64,000 nucleotides of DNA from Streptomyces sp. NBC_01298 (GTDB lineage: Bacteria; Actinomycetota; Actinomycetes; Streptomycetales; Streptomycetaceae), in NCBI RefSeq assembly GCF_035978755.1, contig NZ_CP108414.1:7626001-7690000 (forward strand). The letters are read 5' to 3'. Below, one piece after another: positions 31,813-40,496 of the stretch. Each line of letters opens with the position of its first letter. The first letter of the stretch is position 1. The translations under genes were made by a program, and so were the position numbers. The notes under the pieces are model-generated. The model made no database searches, was not told where the DNA came from, and saw nothing but the letters and a program-made list of their open reading frames with translations.

Positions 31813-32825
31813 TGCCGGGCGTGGGGGGTGGCCGGGCGCCGATGCGGATCGTCGCCCGGCTGCACGGCTACCCGCCGCGCCACAACGCCGGAGCCGAGTG
31901 GATGGTCCATTCCCAGCTCCGCGCGCTCGTCGAGCGGGGTCACGATGTGTCGGTGTGGCTGTCCCGCTACACGGACGACAAGGCCGACTACGACCTCGAC
32001 GGTGTCCAGGTGGTGCCTCTTCAGTCCCGTCTGGACGCTGCATCCGCCATCCGCAGAGCTGATGTCGTCGTCTCTCACCTGGAGAACGTGCCGTCGGCTG
32101 GCGCGCTGGCCCGCGGGTACGGCAAGCCGCTTGCGGTGGTCTGTCACAACACCCACCGCCAGTCCTTCCGGGAAATGGCTGGGGGCTGCGAGCTGGCCGT
32201 CTACAACAGCCAGTGGATGAAGCGGGAAGCCGAGCTCTTCTTCGTCGAGTACCCGAAGGGTGTCCGTCCGGGGGGCGACGTCATCGTCCGGCCGCCGGTC
32301 TTTGCTGACGAGTACCAGACGAAGCCCGGCACGAAGGTCACCCTGGTCAACCTGAACGAGGAGAAGGGCGGCCGGCTCTTCGAGAAGCTTGCCCGACGTA
32401 TGCCTGACGTCGAGTTCCTCGCGGTCGTCGGTGCATACGGCGAGCAGATCGTCCCCGACCTGCCTAACGTCGAGGTCATCGACCACATGTGCGGCCACGA
32501 GATGCGGGACACCGTCTACGGGCGGACGAAAATCCTGCTCATGCCGTCGTCCTACGAGTCCTGGGGCCGTGCGGGCGTCGAGGCCATGGCCAGCGGCATC
32601 CCGGTGATCGCGCACCCGACTCCGGGCCTATGCGAGTCCCTCGGCGAGGCCGGCGTCTTCATCGACCTGCGCGACGCGGACGGCTACGAGATGGCCATCC
32701 GTAAGCTCCTGACCAGCAAGACCGAATACGGGCTCGTCTCTAAACGGGCCAAGGCTCGCTCTGCCGAGCTGGACCCGACTCCCGATCTGTCGGCCTGGTG
32801 CACTGCCGTGGAGGCCCTGGCCTAG
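31812..32825 (+). CDS. GT4-family glycosyltransferase embedded in the head operon
   Basis: A 337-residue GT-B glycosyltransferase. MRIVARLHGYPPRHNAGAEW begins the acceptor domain. KVTLVNLNEEKGGRLFEKLA and MPSSYESWGRAGVEAMASGI (the EX7E-type motif) mark the donor domain. It is translationally coupled to the major capsid gene. Mycobacteriophages carry similar glycosyltransferases next to capsid genes that O-glycosylate virion proteins, so capsid glycosylation is the leading hypothesis here. Confidence 0.87.
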   Translation: MPGVGGGRAPMRIVARLHGYPPRHNAGAEWMVHSQLRALVERGHDVSVWLSRYTDDKADYDLDGVQVVPLQSRLDAASAIRRADVVVSHLENVPSAGALARGYGKPLAVVCHNTHRQSFREMAGGCELAVYNSQWMKREAELFFVEYPKGVRPGGDVIVRPPVFADEYQTKPGTKVTLVNLNEEKGGRLFEKLARRMPDVEFLAVVGAYGEQIVPDLPNVEVIDHMCGHEMRDTVYGRTKILLMPSSYESWGRAGVEAMASGIPVIAHPTPGLCESLGEAGVFIDLRDADGYEMAIRKLLTSKTEYGLVSKRAKARSAELDPTPDLSAWCTAVEALA

Positions 32826-32834
32826 GAGGCTCTG

Positions 32835-33251
32835 ATGACGTTCGTCCCTCCTACCGCCGAGCAGCTGGCCCTGTACCTGGGGTTGGAGGAGATCGCCGGC
32901 GACCGGGCCGACCTGCTGATCGAGCAGGCTGTCGCGCTGGCGGAGTCGGTCGTGAAGCCACTGCCGGACCAGGCGACCGCGGTCGTCCTGTCCGTAGCGG
33001 CCCGTGCCTACGTCAATCCACAGCAGGTGTCCTACGAGACCATCGGCCCGATGTCGGTACAGCGTCCGACGGGCAGCGGCGGCCTGTACCTCACCAAGGC
33101 CGACAAGGCGGCCCTGAAGTCTTTGGCCGGCCGCGGCGGTGCGTTCACGGTCGACCCGACGCCGGTGACCGCCGACCCGTCGCCTACGTGGCCGGTCGAC
33201 GGAACCTACGGCGCCGGGCTGGAGTACGAGCCCGGCTGGGGGTGGGTGTAG
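32835..33251 (+). CDS. Head-tail connector (gp15/HK97 gp6-like)
   Basis: A 138-residue helical protein: PTAEQLALYLGLEEIAGDRA, LIEQAVALAESVVKPLPDQA, VLSVAARAYVNPQ. This is the typical size and pattern of phage head-tail adaptor proteins. It follows the capsid and glycosyltransferase genes. Stop TAG overlaps the next GTG by one base. Confidence 0.8.
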   Translation: MTFVPPTAEQLALYLGLEEIAGDRADLLIEQAVALAESVVKPLPDQATAVVLSVAARAYVNPQQVSYETIGPMSVQRPTGSGGLYLTKADKAALKSLAGRGGAFTVDPTPVTADPSPTWPVDGTYGAGLEYEPGWGWV

Positions 33252-33613
33252 TGCCCGCGCCGTACCCCTATGGCGAGACGGTCGTCCGGCTCCGCCTTGG
33301 CACCTCCCCAGGCCGGGACCCGCGCGGGCAGCCGATCCCCGGCACCCTGACCGAGACACCCTTCACGGGCTGCGTCGTCGCGCCTCGCGCCGAGACGCCG
33401 CAGGTCGGCGGGGAGCAGCAGCAGGCCAGGGACACCGTCATCGTCGGCTGGACGGTGTACGCGCCGCGCGGCACCGACATCATCACGACCGACAAGGTCC
33501 GCATCCGAGGCGAGGTCTGCGAGATCACCGGCCAGCCAGGCGACTGGGGCGTCAACCCCTTCACCGGGCTGTCAGGTGTTCTTCAGTTCGCCGCAGACCG
33601 GGTTACCGGCTAG
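33251..33613 (+). CDS. Head-tail joining / stopper protein
   Basis: A 120-residue beta-rich protein in the order expected for the head-closure or stopper protein (SPP1 gp16-like): GCVVAPRAETPQVGGEQQQA, TVIVGWTVYAPRGTDI. Its stop overlaps the 3' end of the reverse-strand gene by 11 bases. Confidence 0.75.
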   Translation: MPAPYPYGETVVRLRLGTSPGRDPRGQPIPGTLTETPFTGCVVAPRAETPQVGGEQQQARDTVIVGWTVYAPRGTDIITTDKVRIRGEVCEITGQPGDWGVNPFTGLSGVLQFAADRVTG

Positions 33614-33932
33614 GACGGGCCTGCTCGACGGCGGCCATCAGCTCCTGGGCGGCCTCATTGCTCTTGCGGGGGATCGACAAGCTGTACGGGTCCTCGTAGG
33701 GCGGTCGACCGCCAACCAAGGAACCCAGCGGCATCTCCGAACGAGGCCCTCTGTCTGGAAGAACGAACTGGACGTAGCCGTAGAAGAGGCTCCGGCCCAG
33801 CTTGTATCGCGTCGCGACTATGTCGGCTGCTCGGATCCTCATCGGCGCCGGCCTCGACCCAAACGGAGTCTTCGTAATGGTGATCCACTCGCCGTCGAAG
33901 CTGACGCTGCCCAGCACGCCGTTGACTTCCAT
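33603..33932 (-). CDS. DUF4429-like protein, reverse-strand moron
   Basis: A 109-residue protein encoded against the structural operon. MEVNGVLGSVSFDGEWITIT then RIRAADIVATRYK and YVQFVLPD resembles DUF4429/bacterial PH-like domains, found in many Streptomyces proteins. The ATG at 33932 follows GGGGGTGG. An independently expressed cargo gene (moron) within the head-tail block is the best reading; a lysogenic role is inferred. Confidence 0.75.
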   Translation of the reverse strand: MEVNGVLGSVSFDGEWITITKTPFGSRPAPMRIRAADIVATRYKLGRSLFYGYVQFVLPDRGPRSEMPLGSLVGGRPPYEDPYSLSIPRKSNEAAQELMAAVEQARPSR

Positions 33933-33960
33933 GCCACCCCCAAGTTGAGGAGGTGAGGCT

Positions 33961-34293
33961 ATGGCCGCCCGATTCAAGATGTCCACCCGGGGCGTCGGCC
34001 AGCTCCTGAACTCGCCAATGATCGCCGCCGAGATGCTTCGCCGTGCGGAGGCCATCAAGGGCGTGGGCGAGTCCATCTCACCCGTAGGTGGGCCTGGCGA
34101 CCCGCACTCAGGTCAGTACAAGCGTTCCTGGTACGCCAAAGTGGAGCGCAAGGCGGTCGGCCGGTCCCGCAAGAAGCGCCCGGTCGGCGTGGTCGGGAAC
34201 TCTGCCTACTACGCCCGTTGGGTGGAGTTCGGAACCGAAAAGGTTCACGCCCACCATGTGCTGTTGCGGGCCGCCCAAGTTGGGGGCCGCTGA
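33961..34293 (+). CDS. HK97 gp10-like neck protein
   Basis: A 110-residue protein with GAGGAGGTGAGG before the ATG. GDPHSGQYKRSWYAKVERKA and NSAYYARWVEFGTEKVHAHH is the pattern of HK97 gp10/minor neck proteins. It joins head to tail. Overlaps the next ATG by one base. Confidence 0.82.
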   Translation: MAARFKMSTRGVGQLLNSPMIAAEMLRRAEAIKGVGESISPVGGPGDPHSGQYKRSWYAKVERKAVGRSRKKRPVGVVGNSAYYARWVEFGTEKVHAHHVLLRAAQVGGR

Positions 34294-34694
34294 TGGCAGC
34301 CGTTGGCTCAGTGGATGTCGAGCTCCTCGTCATCCAGTGGCTTCAAGCGCAGCTCGGCAGCGGCGTTGTCGTCCGTGACGAGCTCGACAACAACCTGCTC
34401 GACGAGTTGCCGACGGTCCAGGTCGAGCGGATCGCGGCTGGCGACGACGACGGCTACCGGCTCGATCGGGCCCTTGTCGACGTGGACGTCTATGCCGCCA
34501 CTCGCGGCGCCGCCGTGACCATGGCCACGCAGATCCGCGGCCTGCTCTTGGGCACCTTGCCCGGCTCCACCGCTGGTGGTGCAGTCGTCGGCCGGGTGAG
34601 AACGCTAACCGCCCCGGGCGTCCGCCCCTACGAGAACACCGGGCTCCGCCGCGTCGGGGCCACCTACGAGATCTACAGTCACCCGGTCTCCTGA
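34293..34694 (+). CDS. Tail terminator/completion protein
   Basis: A 133-residue protein in the position and with the alternating beta/alpha pattern of SPP1 gp17/lambda U-type tail terminators: VQVERIAAGDDDGYRLDRAL, VDVDVYAATRGAAVTMATQI, GATYEIYSHPVS. It caps the tail tube. Followed by a hairpin before the major tail protein. Confidence 0.78.
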   Translation: MAAVGSVDVELLVIQWLQAQLGSGVVVRDELDNNLLDELPTVQVERIAAGDDDGYRLDRALVDVDVYAATRGAAVTMATQIRGLLLGTLPGSTAGGAVVGRVRTLTAPGVRPYENTGLRRVGATYEIYSHPVS

Positions 34695-34723
34695 CCGGTC
34701 CAGGACCGCGCCGGCCCTGTCCC

Positions 34724-34745
34724 GACCCCGTCCGTTGGCGGGGTC
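34724..34745 (+). terminator. Hairpin upstream of the major tail protein gene
   Basis: Perfect 7-bp stem GACCCCG / CGGGGTC with an 8-base loop followed by TTCG. Possible partial terminator or processing site that uncouples tail-tube expression. Confidence 0.5.
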
Positions 34746-34768
34746 TTCGCATGTAGGAGACCCACCTC

Positions 34769-35353
34769 ATGGTCAACATCACCCGCGCCGCGGACCTGAC
34801 TCAGATCGGCGCCAACGGCGGCGGCTGGGTCGCGGACGTCGGCACCGCAGCCCCCGCCACCCCTCTGACCCAGCCGGCTGTAGCGTGGAAGCCCCTCGGC
34901 TGCATCTCCGACGACGGTCTCGTTCAGGGCTTCGACGAGGACAGCCAGGAGTTCACCCCCTGGGGCCTGACCTCGCCGATCCGCACCCAGATCACCAAGA
35001 GCCTGCGGACGTTCAAGCTGACGGCGTGGGAGACCAGCCGCACCACGGTGCAGTCGCTGCAGTACCGCATCCCCGTCGCGGATCTCGCCCCGGTCGGCAG
35101 CCTCACCTCCTTCGCGGAGACTGCGAGCCCTGCCCCGGACCGGCGCGCCTTCTGGTTCGCGATCTTCGATGGGGACACCTCGCGCGGCTTCTACATCCCC
35201 GAGGGCGAGGTCAGCGACCGCAGCGACGTCACCCACAAGCAGGACCAGATGGCCGGCTTCGAGTGGACCATCACGGCCTACCCGGACGCCGCCGGCAACA
35301 CCGTCTACCACGCCGACATGGTCCCGGTCACGCCCGCCTACATCGGGTCCTGA
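34769..35353 (+). CDS. Major tail (tube) protein
   Basis: A 194-residue beta-rich protein preceded by TAGGAGA. Typical siphophage tube features: GWVADVGTAAPATPLTQPAV, the central LRTFKLTAWETSRTTVQSLQ, and GEVSDRSDVTHKQDQMAGFE. It polymerises to form the tail tube. It is bracketed by hairpins on both sides, in line with the high, separately tuned expression usual for this protein. Confidence 0.88.
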   Translation: MVNITRAADLTQIGANGGGWVADVGTAAPATPLTQPAVAWKPLGCISDDGLVQGFDEDSQEFTPWGLTSPIRTQITKSLRTFKLTAWETSRTTVQSLQYRIPVADLAPVGSLTSFAETASPAPDRRAFWFAIFDGDTSRGFYIPEGEVSDRSDVTHKQDQMAGFEWTITAYPDAAGNTVYHADMVPVTPAYIGS

Positions 35354-35364
35354 CCCCACAGCGG

Positions 35365-35402
35365 CGGGCAGGCCGATACCTGGCGCGGTCCCGGCCTGCC
35401 CG
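35365..35402 (+). terminator. Terminator-like hairpin after the major tail gene
   Basis: Perfect 10-bp stem CGGGCAGGCC / GGCCTGCCCG, 18-base loop, followed by TCTTC. Confidence 0.6.
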
Positions 35403-35446
35403 TCTTCACCACCACCGCGACCGCGCCCGCCTGAAAGGACCGCGCC

Positions 35447-35773
35447 ATGACCGAGAGCGACACCACGCCCGCCGAGGCCCAGGAGATCGAAGCCGGCGGC
35501 CACTACGTCACCGCCGAACTCTGTGGGAAGACCCTGGAAATCATCCCGTCCGGGGCCTGGCGACAGAGCAGCATGCGCCTCCTCAAGGCCAACGAGATGG
35601 ACGACTTCTTCGCCGACGTCCTCAGCCCTGAGTCCTACGAGCTGTACCTGGACCTCGACCCCACCAACGACGAACTCGGACAGTTCCTGGACGACTCCGG
35701 GTCCGCCTCGGGCGAGCCGGTGGGAAAGTCCAGTGGACCCAATCGGTCGCAGAGGCGCACGCGGAAGCGCTAG
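35447..35773 (+). CDS. Tail assembly chaperone (gpG-like)
   Basis: A 108-residue acidic protein directly before the tape measure region: GGHYVTAELCGKTLEIIPSG, then YELYLDLDPTNDELGQFLDD. It is the short product of the two-frame tail chaperone system. The slippery heptamer GGGAAAG lies near its end. Confidence 0.88.
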   Translation: MTESDTTPAEAQEIEAGGHYVTAELCGKTLEIIPSGAWRQSSMRLLKANEMDDFFADVLSPESYELYLDLDPTNDELGQFLDDSGSASGEPVGKSSGPNRSQRRTRKR

Positions 35774-36189
35774 AAGCCGACCTCGCGCACTACTACCCGC
35801 GCGACGCCGACCAGATCGACGCCTACTACCGCGGCGACATGACCGCCCGCCGACTGCGCGTCCTGATCCAGGGCCTACCGCCGGAATCGGCCACGCTGAC
35901 GGCCCTACGGAACGCGATGCCGGAGGAGGAACTCGACCAGCAGGCTGAGCAAGGTGAGCCTGAGAAGGGCCGCTGGTCGCAGTCCGAGCTCCTGCTTGCC
36001 TCGGCCATCGACGCTCTGCGGCGTGTCGAGTACGTGCTGATCTGCGCAAACAGCGACAGCAAAGCCAAGCGACCGAGCCCGCCCGAGCCCCTGCCGAGAC
36101 CCGGCGCCAAGCCCCGCAAGGCGAAGACCGAGCTCACTGAGAACAGCGCCAACAGGCTCTTCGAACTGATCAACGGAGGCGCGGCCTAA
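35447..36189 (+). CDS. Frameshifted tail assembly chaperone (gpG-T-like fusion)
   Basis: A -1 slip on G GGA AAG (35722-35728), the same heptamer used by lambda G-T, moves ribosomes from the first frame into the open frame that continues to 36189. Right after the shift the new frame reads VQWTQSVAEAHAEALEADLA then HYYPRDADQIDAYYRG, clearly coding. Both products chaperone the tape measure during tail assembly. The join is 35447..35728 with 35728..36189. Confidence 0.88.
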
Positions 36190-36193
36190 CGCG

Positions 36194-36209
36194 CGGGAGG
36201 AGGCTCCCG
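36194..36209 (+). promoter_or_regulatory. Hairpin sequestering the tape-measure ribosome binding site
   Basis: CGGGAG-GAGG-CTCCCG is a perfect 6-bp hairpin. The GGAGGAGG binding site is in its 5' arm and loop, and the last G is the first base of the GTG start codon. It could limit tape-measure translation. Confidence 0.45.
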
Positions 36210-39200
36210 TGGCAATCACCGTGGGTTCAGTCGAAGTCGACGTCATCCCCAACACCCAGGGAATCTACAACCGTCTCCGCGCCGGCCTCGTGCCAGCGGC
36301 CACCCGGGCCGGAGAAGACGCCGGCAGTGCCGCCGGACGCTCCTTCGGCCCGGCAATGCAGCAGGAGATCGGGGCCGTCGGAGTCTCGATCGGCCAGCAG
36401 ATCGGCGGCCAGATTGCCGCCCGCATCACCGCGGAGATCCGCGGCTCCCTACGAGATGGCGTAACACAGGGCGGGCGCGAGGCGCGCGCGTCCGCAACCC
36501 GGCAGGGCTCGGAGACTGGCGGAGCGTTCTCCCGCAGCCTGCGCGTCCACCTGGAGGCCGCGTTCCGCAGCCTGCCTCAGCTGCAGATCGGCGCGGACAC
36601 CTCGGAAGCTGACTCCGACCTGCAAGCCCTTCGCGCCCGCATGGAGACGCTCGCCGGTCAGCGAATCGGCATCGACATCGACGCGACCGCCGCCCGCGCG
36701 GAAATCCGGCTGATCGAGGCGGAACTCACCCGCCTCGGCGCCCAGCACCCCAACGTGCAGGTCCGCGCGGATACTGCTGCTGCCCGCGCTCAGCTTGCCC
36801 TTGTACATGCCGCGATCGAGGCGGTCGATGGCCGGCGTGTACGTATCGACGTGGACACCTCTGGCGCGCTGTCTGCCATCCTCCAGCTGACGGTGGCCAT
36901 CGGCGGACTGGCTATACTCCCGGCGATCCCGGTCCTGGCGGCTGGCATCGGTGCGGTCGGGTCGGCTGCGGTGGTCGCAAGCGTTGGCGTCGGAGCTCTT
37001 GCCGCGGTGGCGGTGCCCGCCTTCATCGGCATCGCCGGCGCCCTGCAGGCACAGAAGGCTGCGCAGGAGGCCTCTACCGCAGCCACAAGCCAGGGAGCTC
37101 AGGCCGGCGCTCAGGCTGCATCGCGGGCTCTGCAAATGGCGGGCGCCCAGCAGGCTCTGGCGTCCGCCCAGCGCAACGCGGCAGCCCAGATTGCCTCCGC
37201 GCGGGAACAGGTACAGCAGGCTGCCCGAGGAGTCGAGGACGCCGAGAGGCAGCTCGCCGACGCCCAGAAAGCGTCGACCCAGGCACAGCAGGATCTCGTG
37301 CAGGCGCGGAAGGACGCCGCTCAGCAGCTCGAGGACTTGTCGAGCCGCTACACGGACGCCCAGTTGTCCGTCCGGGACGCAGAACTCTCCTTGGCCGAGG
37401 CCCAGGAGCGCCGCCGCGAGGTCGAGGCGGACCCCAAGGCCACCGTTTTGGAGAAGCAGCGTGCGGCCCTGGCGGTCGAGCAGGCCACTCAGCGCCTGAA
37501 GCAGCAGACCGTCGAGACGAAGCGGCTCGCCGAGGAGCAGGCGACCGCCGCCAAGACCGGCGTCGAGGGCACGCAGGTCGTCAAGCAGGCACAAGACCGC
37601 CTTGCCAAGTCCCAGGAGACTGTCGCGGACCGCGCACGCGGTGTCGAGGACGCCCAGGCGGGAGTTGCCAAGGCGCAGCAGAACGTCGCCCGAGCGACCG
37701 CCCAGGCTGCCGACTCGATAGCGTCTGCCCAGCGTCAGATTGCCTCCGCATCCGCCTCGGCGGCCGGGGGCGTCGATCAGGCTGCCCTGGCGCAGGCCAA
37801 ATACCAGGCGGCCCTGGACAAGCTGTCCCCCAGCGCACGAGGCACGTTCAACGCTTTCCAGTCCCTCCGGACCGCGTTCAAGGCCTGGTCAGAGTCCCTG
37901 CAGCCCGCCGTGATGCCGATCTTCACTCGTGCGCTCGAGGGGCTCAAGAACTCCCTGCCGGGGCTCACGCCGATCGTTCTCGCCGCGGCGAAGGCTGTAA
38001 CTGGCCTGCAGGACCGCATCGCGACCGGCTTCAAGTCGCCGTGGTGGCAGTCCTTCAAGGAGGACTTCGCTGGGTCGGTCGAGCCTGCCATCGCCGGCCT
38101 GGGCATCTCCTTTGGCCGCGTCTTCAAGGGCATGGCCGGTGTGATCCAGGGCTTCCTGCCGCACATGGACTCGATCTCCGAGCGGATGCAGACCATCACT
38201 GGCCGCTTCGCCAAGTGGGGCACGCAGCTGAAGGGCTCCCCGACGTTCGAGCGGTTTCTGTCCTACGCGGCCTCCATGGGTCCCACCGTCGCCGAGACGA
38301 TCGGGAAGATAGCTGGGGGCCTCTTCGACGTCGCCAAGGCACTGGAGCCGATCTCAGGGCCGCTCCTGAAGGTGCTCGGCGCCCTGTTCGAAGGCGTGTC
38401 GTGGATTGCCACGAACTTCCCCGTAGCCATCCAGCTGATCTACGCAATCTTCATCGCTACGAGACTTTGGACGGTCGCGCTGCTCCTGTGGCAGGGCGCC
38501 ATGTGGGTTGCCACGACCGCTACCTGGGCTTTCAATACGGCCTTCTTTGCTGGCCCCTGGGGCTGGGTCGCCCTCGCGATCATCGCCATCGTCGGCCTTG
38601 TCGTGCTCCTGTACACCAAGTTCGACTGGTTCCGGAACTTCATCGCCATCGTCTGGAGGACCATCCGGGACGGCGCGGTCTGGCTCTGGGAGAACGGGCT
38701 CAAGCCCATCTTCGTCGGCATCTGGGCCGGACTGAAGTACCTCGGCGCAGCCGCGATGTGGCTCTGGGAGAAGGCCGTCAAGCCAGCCTTCGAGGGCATC
38801 TGGCTAGCCGCCCGCATTCTCTTCGCCATCATCGTCGTGGCGGTGGTTCTGCCAATCGTGCTCGCCTTCAAGGTGCTCGCCGCAATCGCGATGTGGTTGT
38901 GGGAGAGCGCCTTCAAGCCCGCGTTCGAGGGGATCGCAGCCGCCGCGATGTGGCTGTGGGAGCACGCTCTAAGGCCCGTCTTCGGCTGGATTGCCGACGC
39001 TGCGGTCTGGCTCTGGCGCGAAAGGATCAGCCCGGCCTGGGAGGCCCTGAAGGTCGGCACTCGGGCCGTGGGAGAACGCTTCCGGGAACTCTGGGAGTCC
39101 TACATCAAGCCGATCTTCGGCTGGATCGCTGAGAAGGCCGGCTGGCTGTACGAGAACGGCATCAAGCCGCACTTCGACCGGATCCGGCAGGCGGCTGGCC

Positions 39201-40495
39201 TGGTCAAGGACGCCTTCGTCTTCGCCAAGGACGGCATCAAGTCGGCCTGGGAGCAGCTGGTCGAGATCACCCGTAAGCCGGTCAAGTTCATCGTCGAGAC
39301 TGTGTACAACGGCGGCATCGTGCCCGTCTGGAACGCCGTCGCCAAGATCGCGGGACTCGGCCAGCTCGAGAAGGTCAAGTTCGCAACGGGTGGCTCGGTC
39401 TACGGAGCCGGAACTGCGACGTCGGACTCCATCCCGGCACTGCTGTCCAACGGAGAGCACGTCTGGACAGCTCGCGAAGTGCAGTCCGCCGGCGGCCACT
39501 CGGTGGTCGAATCCCTGCGGCAGCGGGCACTCCAGAACGGATCCACCTTCGCGGCGGGCGGCGCGGTCGGGATTCCGCAGTTCGCTGACGGCGGCATCGT
39601 CGACTGGCTGTCCGGCAAGGCACAGAAGATCGGCAGTGCGGTGATGTCTGCCTTCGACTTCGTGTCCAACCCCGGCAAGGCGTGGGACGCCGCTACGAAG
39701 GGGCTGCGGGACAAGATCGGTGAGAACCTCACCGGCAATCAGTGGGCGCAGGCCTTGAGCCAGCTGCCGTTGCGCATGCTGAAGGGCCTGAAGGACAAGG
39801 CGGTCAGCGGGGTTGAGGGCCTCATCGGAGGTGGGAACGCCTCCGGCTCCGTTGCTGCGGCCATGGGATTCGCCCGGTCCCAGGCTGGCAAGCCCTATCA
39901 GTGGGGCGGAGCTGGCGACCCGAGCTGGGACTGCTCGGGCTTCATGTCTGGAATCCAGAAGGTCATCCTCGGCCAGTCCCCGCTCGGGCGGCTGTGGTCG
40001 ACGTTCTCCTTCCAGGGAGACACGGCTCCGGCCGGCTGGCGCCGCAATCTGCGCTCGCCGTTCATGATCGGCATCACCAACGCGGGCGTCGGTCACACGG
40101 CCGGCACCCTGGCCGGCATGAACGTGGAATCCCGCGGCGGCGACGGAGTCACGGTCGGCTCCCGCGCCCGCGGCTACAACGACTCCCTGTTCACCGACCG
40201 GTACGGATTCGCTCCGGCTCTCGGGAAGTTCGACTCGGGCGGCTTCCTGCAGCCTGGGATGAACCTGGCCTACAACGGCACAGGTCGCCCCGAGCCCGTC
40301 TTCACCACGGCCCAAGCCAACGCCCTAACTCGGGCGGCGGCGCGACCTACCGGCCTGCAATCCGGCGGCCCGGTCACGCTCGTAGTCCAAGACGGCCCCA
40401 CCCTCCGCGCCTACGTCCAAGGCGAGGCAGGTTCCGTCGTCTCCTCCTACGACCAGTCGATGAGCATGCGGGCCGCAGCGGGAAGGAGGAGCTGA
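36209..40495 (+). CDS. Tape measure protein with C-terminal NlpC/P60-like domain
   Basis: A 1428-residue protein, the longest in the window, directly after the chaperones. It has repeated Ala/Gln-rich coiled coils (about 300-520). Several hydrophobic/Trp-rich segments with repeated AMWLWE units follow (about 740-960). A C-terminal peptidase-like domain starts about 1215 (MGFARSQAGKPYQWGGAGDP, WDCSGF, then GVGHTAGTLAG), giving the Cys and His of NlpC/P60 enzymes. It sets tail length, and the enzyme part probably opens peptidoglycan on infection. GTG start. Confidence 0.9.
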   Translation: MAITVGSVEVDVIPNTQGIYNRLRAGLVPAATRAGEDAGSAAGRSFGPAMQQEIGAVGVSIGQQIGGQIAARITAEIRGSLRDGVTQGGREARASATRQGSETGGAFSRSLRVHLEAAFRSLPQLQIGADTSEADSDLQALRARMETLAGQRIGIDIDATAARAEIRLIEAELTRLGAQHPNVQVRADTAAARAQLALVHAAIEAVDGRRVRIDVDTSGALSAILQLTVAIGGLAILPAIPVLAAGIGAVGSAAVVASVGVGALAAVAVPAFIGIAGALQAQKAAQEASTAATSQGAQAGAQAASRALQMAGAQQALASAQRNAAAQIASAREQVQQAARGVEDAERQLADAQKASTQAQQDLVQARKDAAQQLEDLSSRYTDAQLSVRDAELSLAEAQERRREVEADPKATVLEKQRAALAVEQATQRLKQQTVETKRLAEEQATAAKTGVEGTQVVKQAQDRLAKSQETVADRARGVEDAQAGVAKAQQNVARATAQAADSIASAQRQIASASASAAGGVDQAALAQAKYQAALDKLSPSARGTFNAFQSLRTAFKAWSESLQPAVMPIFTRALEGLKNSLPGLTPIVLAAAKAVTGLQDRIATGFKSPWWQSFKEDFAGSVEPAIAGLGISFGRVFKGMAGVIQGFLPHMDSISERMQTITGRFAKWGTQLKGSPTFERFLSYAASMGPTVAETIGKIAGGLFDVAKALEPISGPLLKVLGALFEGVSWIATNFPVAIQLIYAIFIATRLWTVALLLWQGAMWVATTATWAFNTAFFAGPWGWVALAIIAIVGLVVLLYTKFDWFRNFIAIVWRTIRDGAVWLWENGLKPIFVGIWAGLKYLGAAAMWLWEKAVKPAFEGIWLAARILFAIIVVAVVLPIVLAFKVLAAIAMWLWESAFKPAFEGIAAAAMWLWEHALRPVFGWIADAAVWLWRERISPAWEALKVGTRAVGERFRELWESYIKPIFGWIAEKAGWLYENGIKPHFDRIRQAAGLVKDAFVFAKDGIKSAWEQLVEITRKPVKFIVETVYNGGIVPVWNAVAKIAGLGQLEKVKFATGGSVYGAGTATSDSIPALLSNGEHVWTAREVQSAGGHSVVESLRQRALQNGSTFAAGGAVGIPQFADGGIVDWLSGKAQKIGSAVMSAFDFVSNPGKAWDAATKGLRDKIGENLTGNQWAQALSQLPLRMLKGLKDKAVSGVEGLIGGGNASGSVAAAMGFARSQAGKPYQWGGAGDPSWDCSGFMSGIQKVILGQSPLGRLWSTFSFQGDTAPAGWRRNLRSPFMIGITNAGVGHTAGTLAGMNVESRGGDGVTVGSRARGYNDSLFTDRYGFAPALGKFDSGGFLQPGMNLAYNGTGRPEPVFTTAQANALTRAAARPTGLQSGGPVTLVVQDGPTLRAYVQGEAGSVVSSYDQSMSMRAAAGRRS

Positions 40496-40496
40496 C

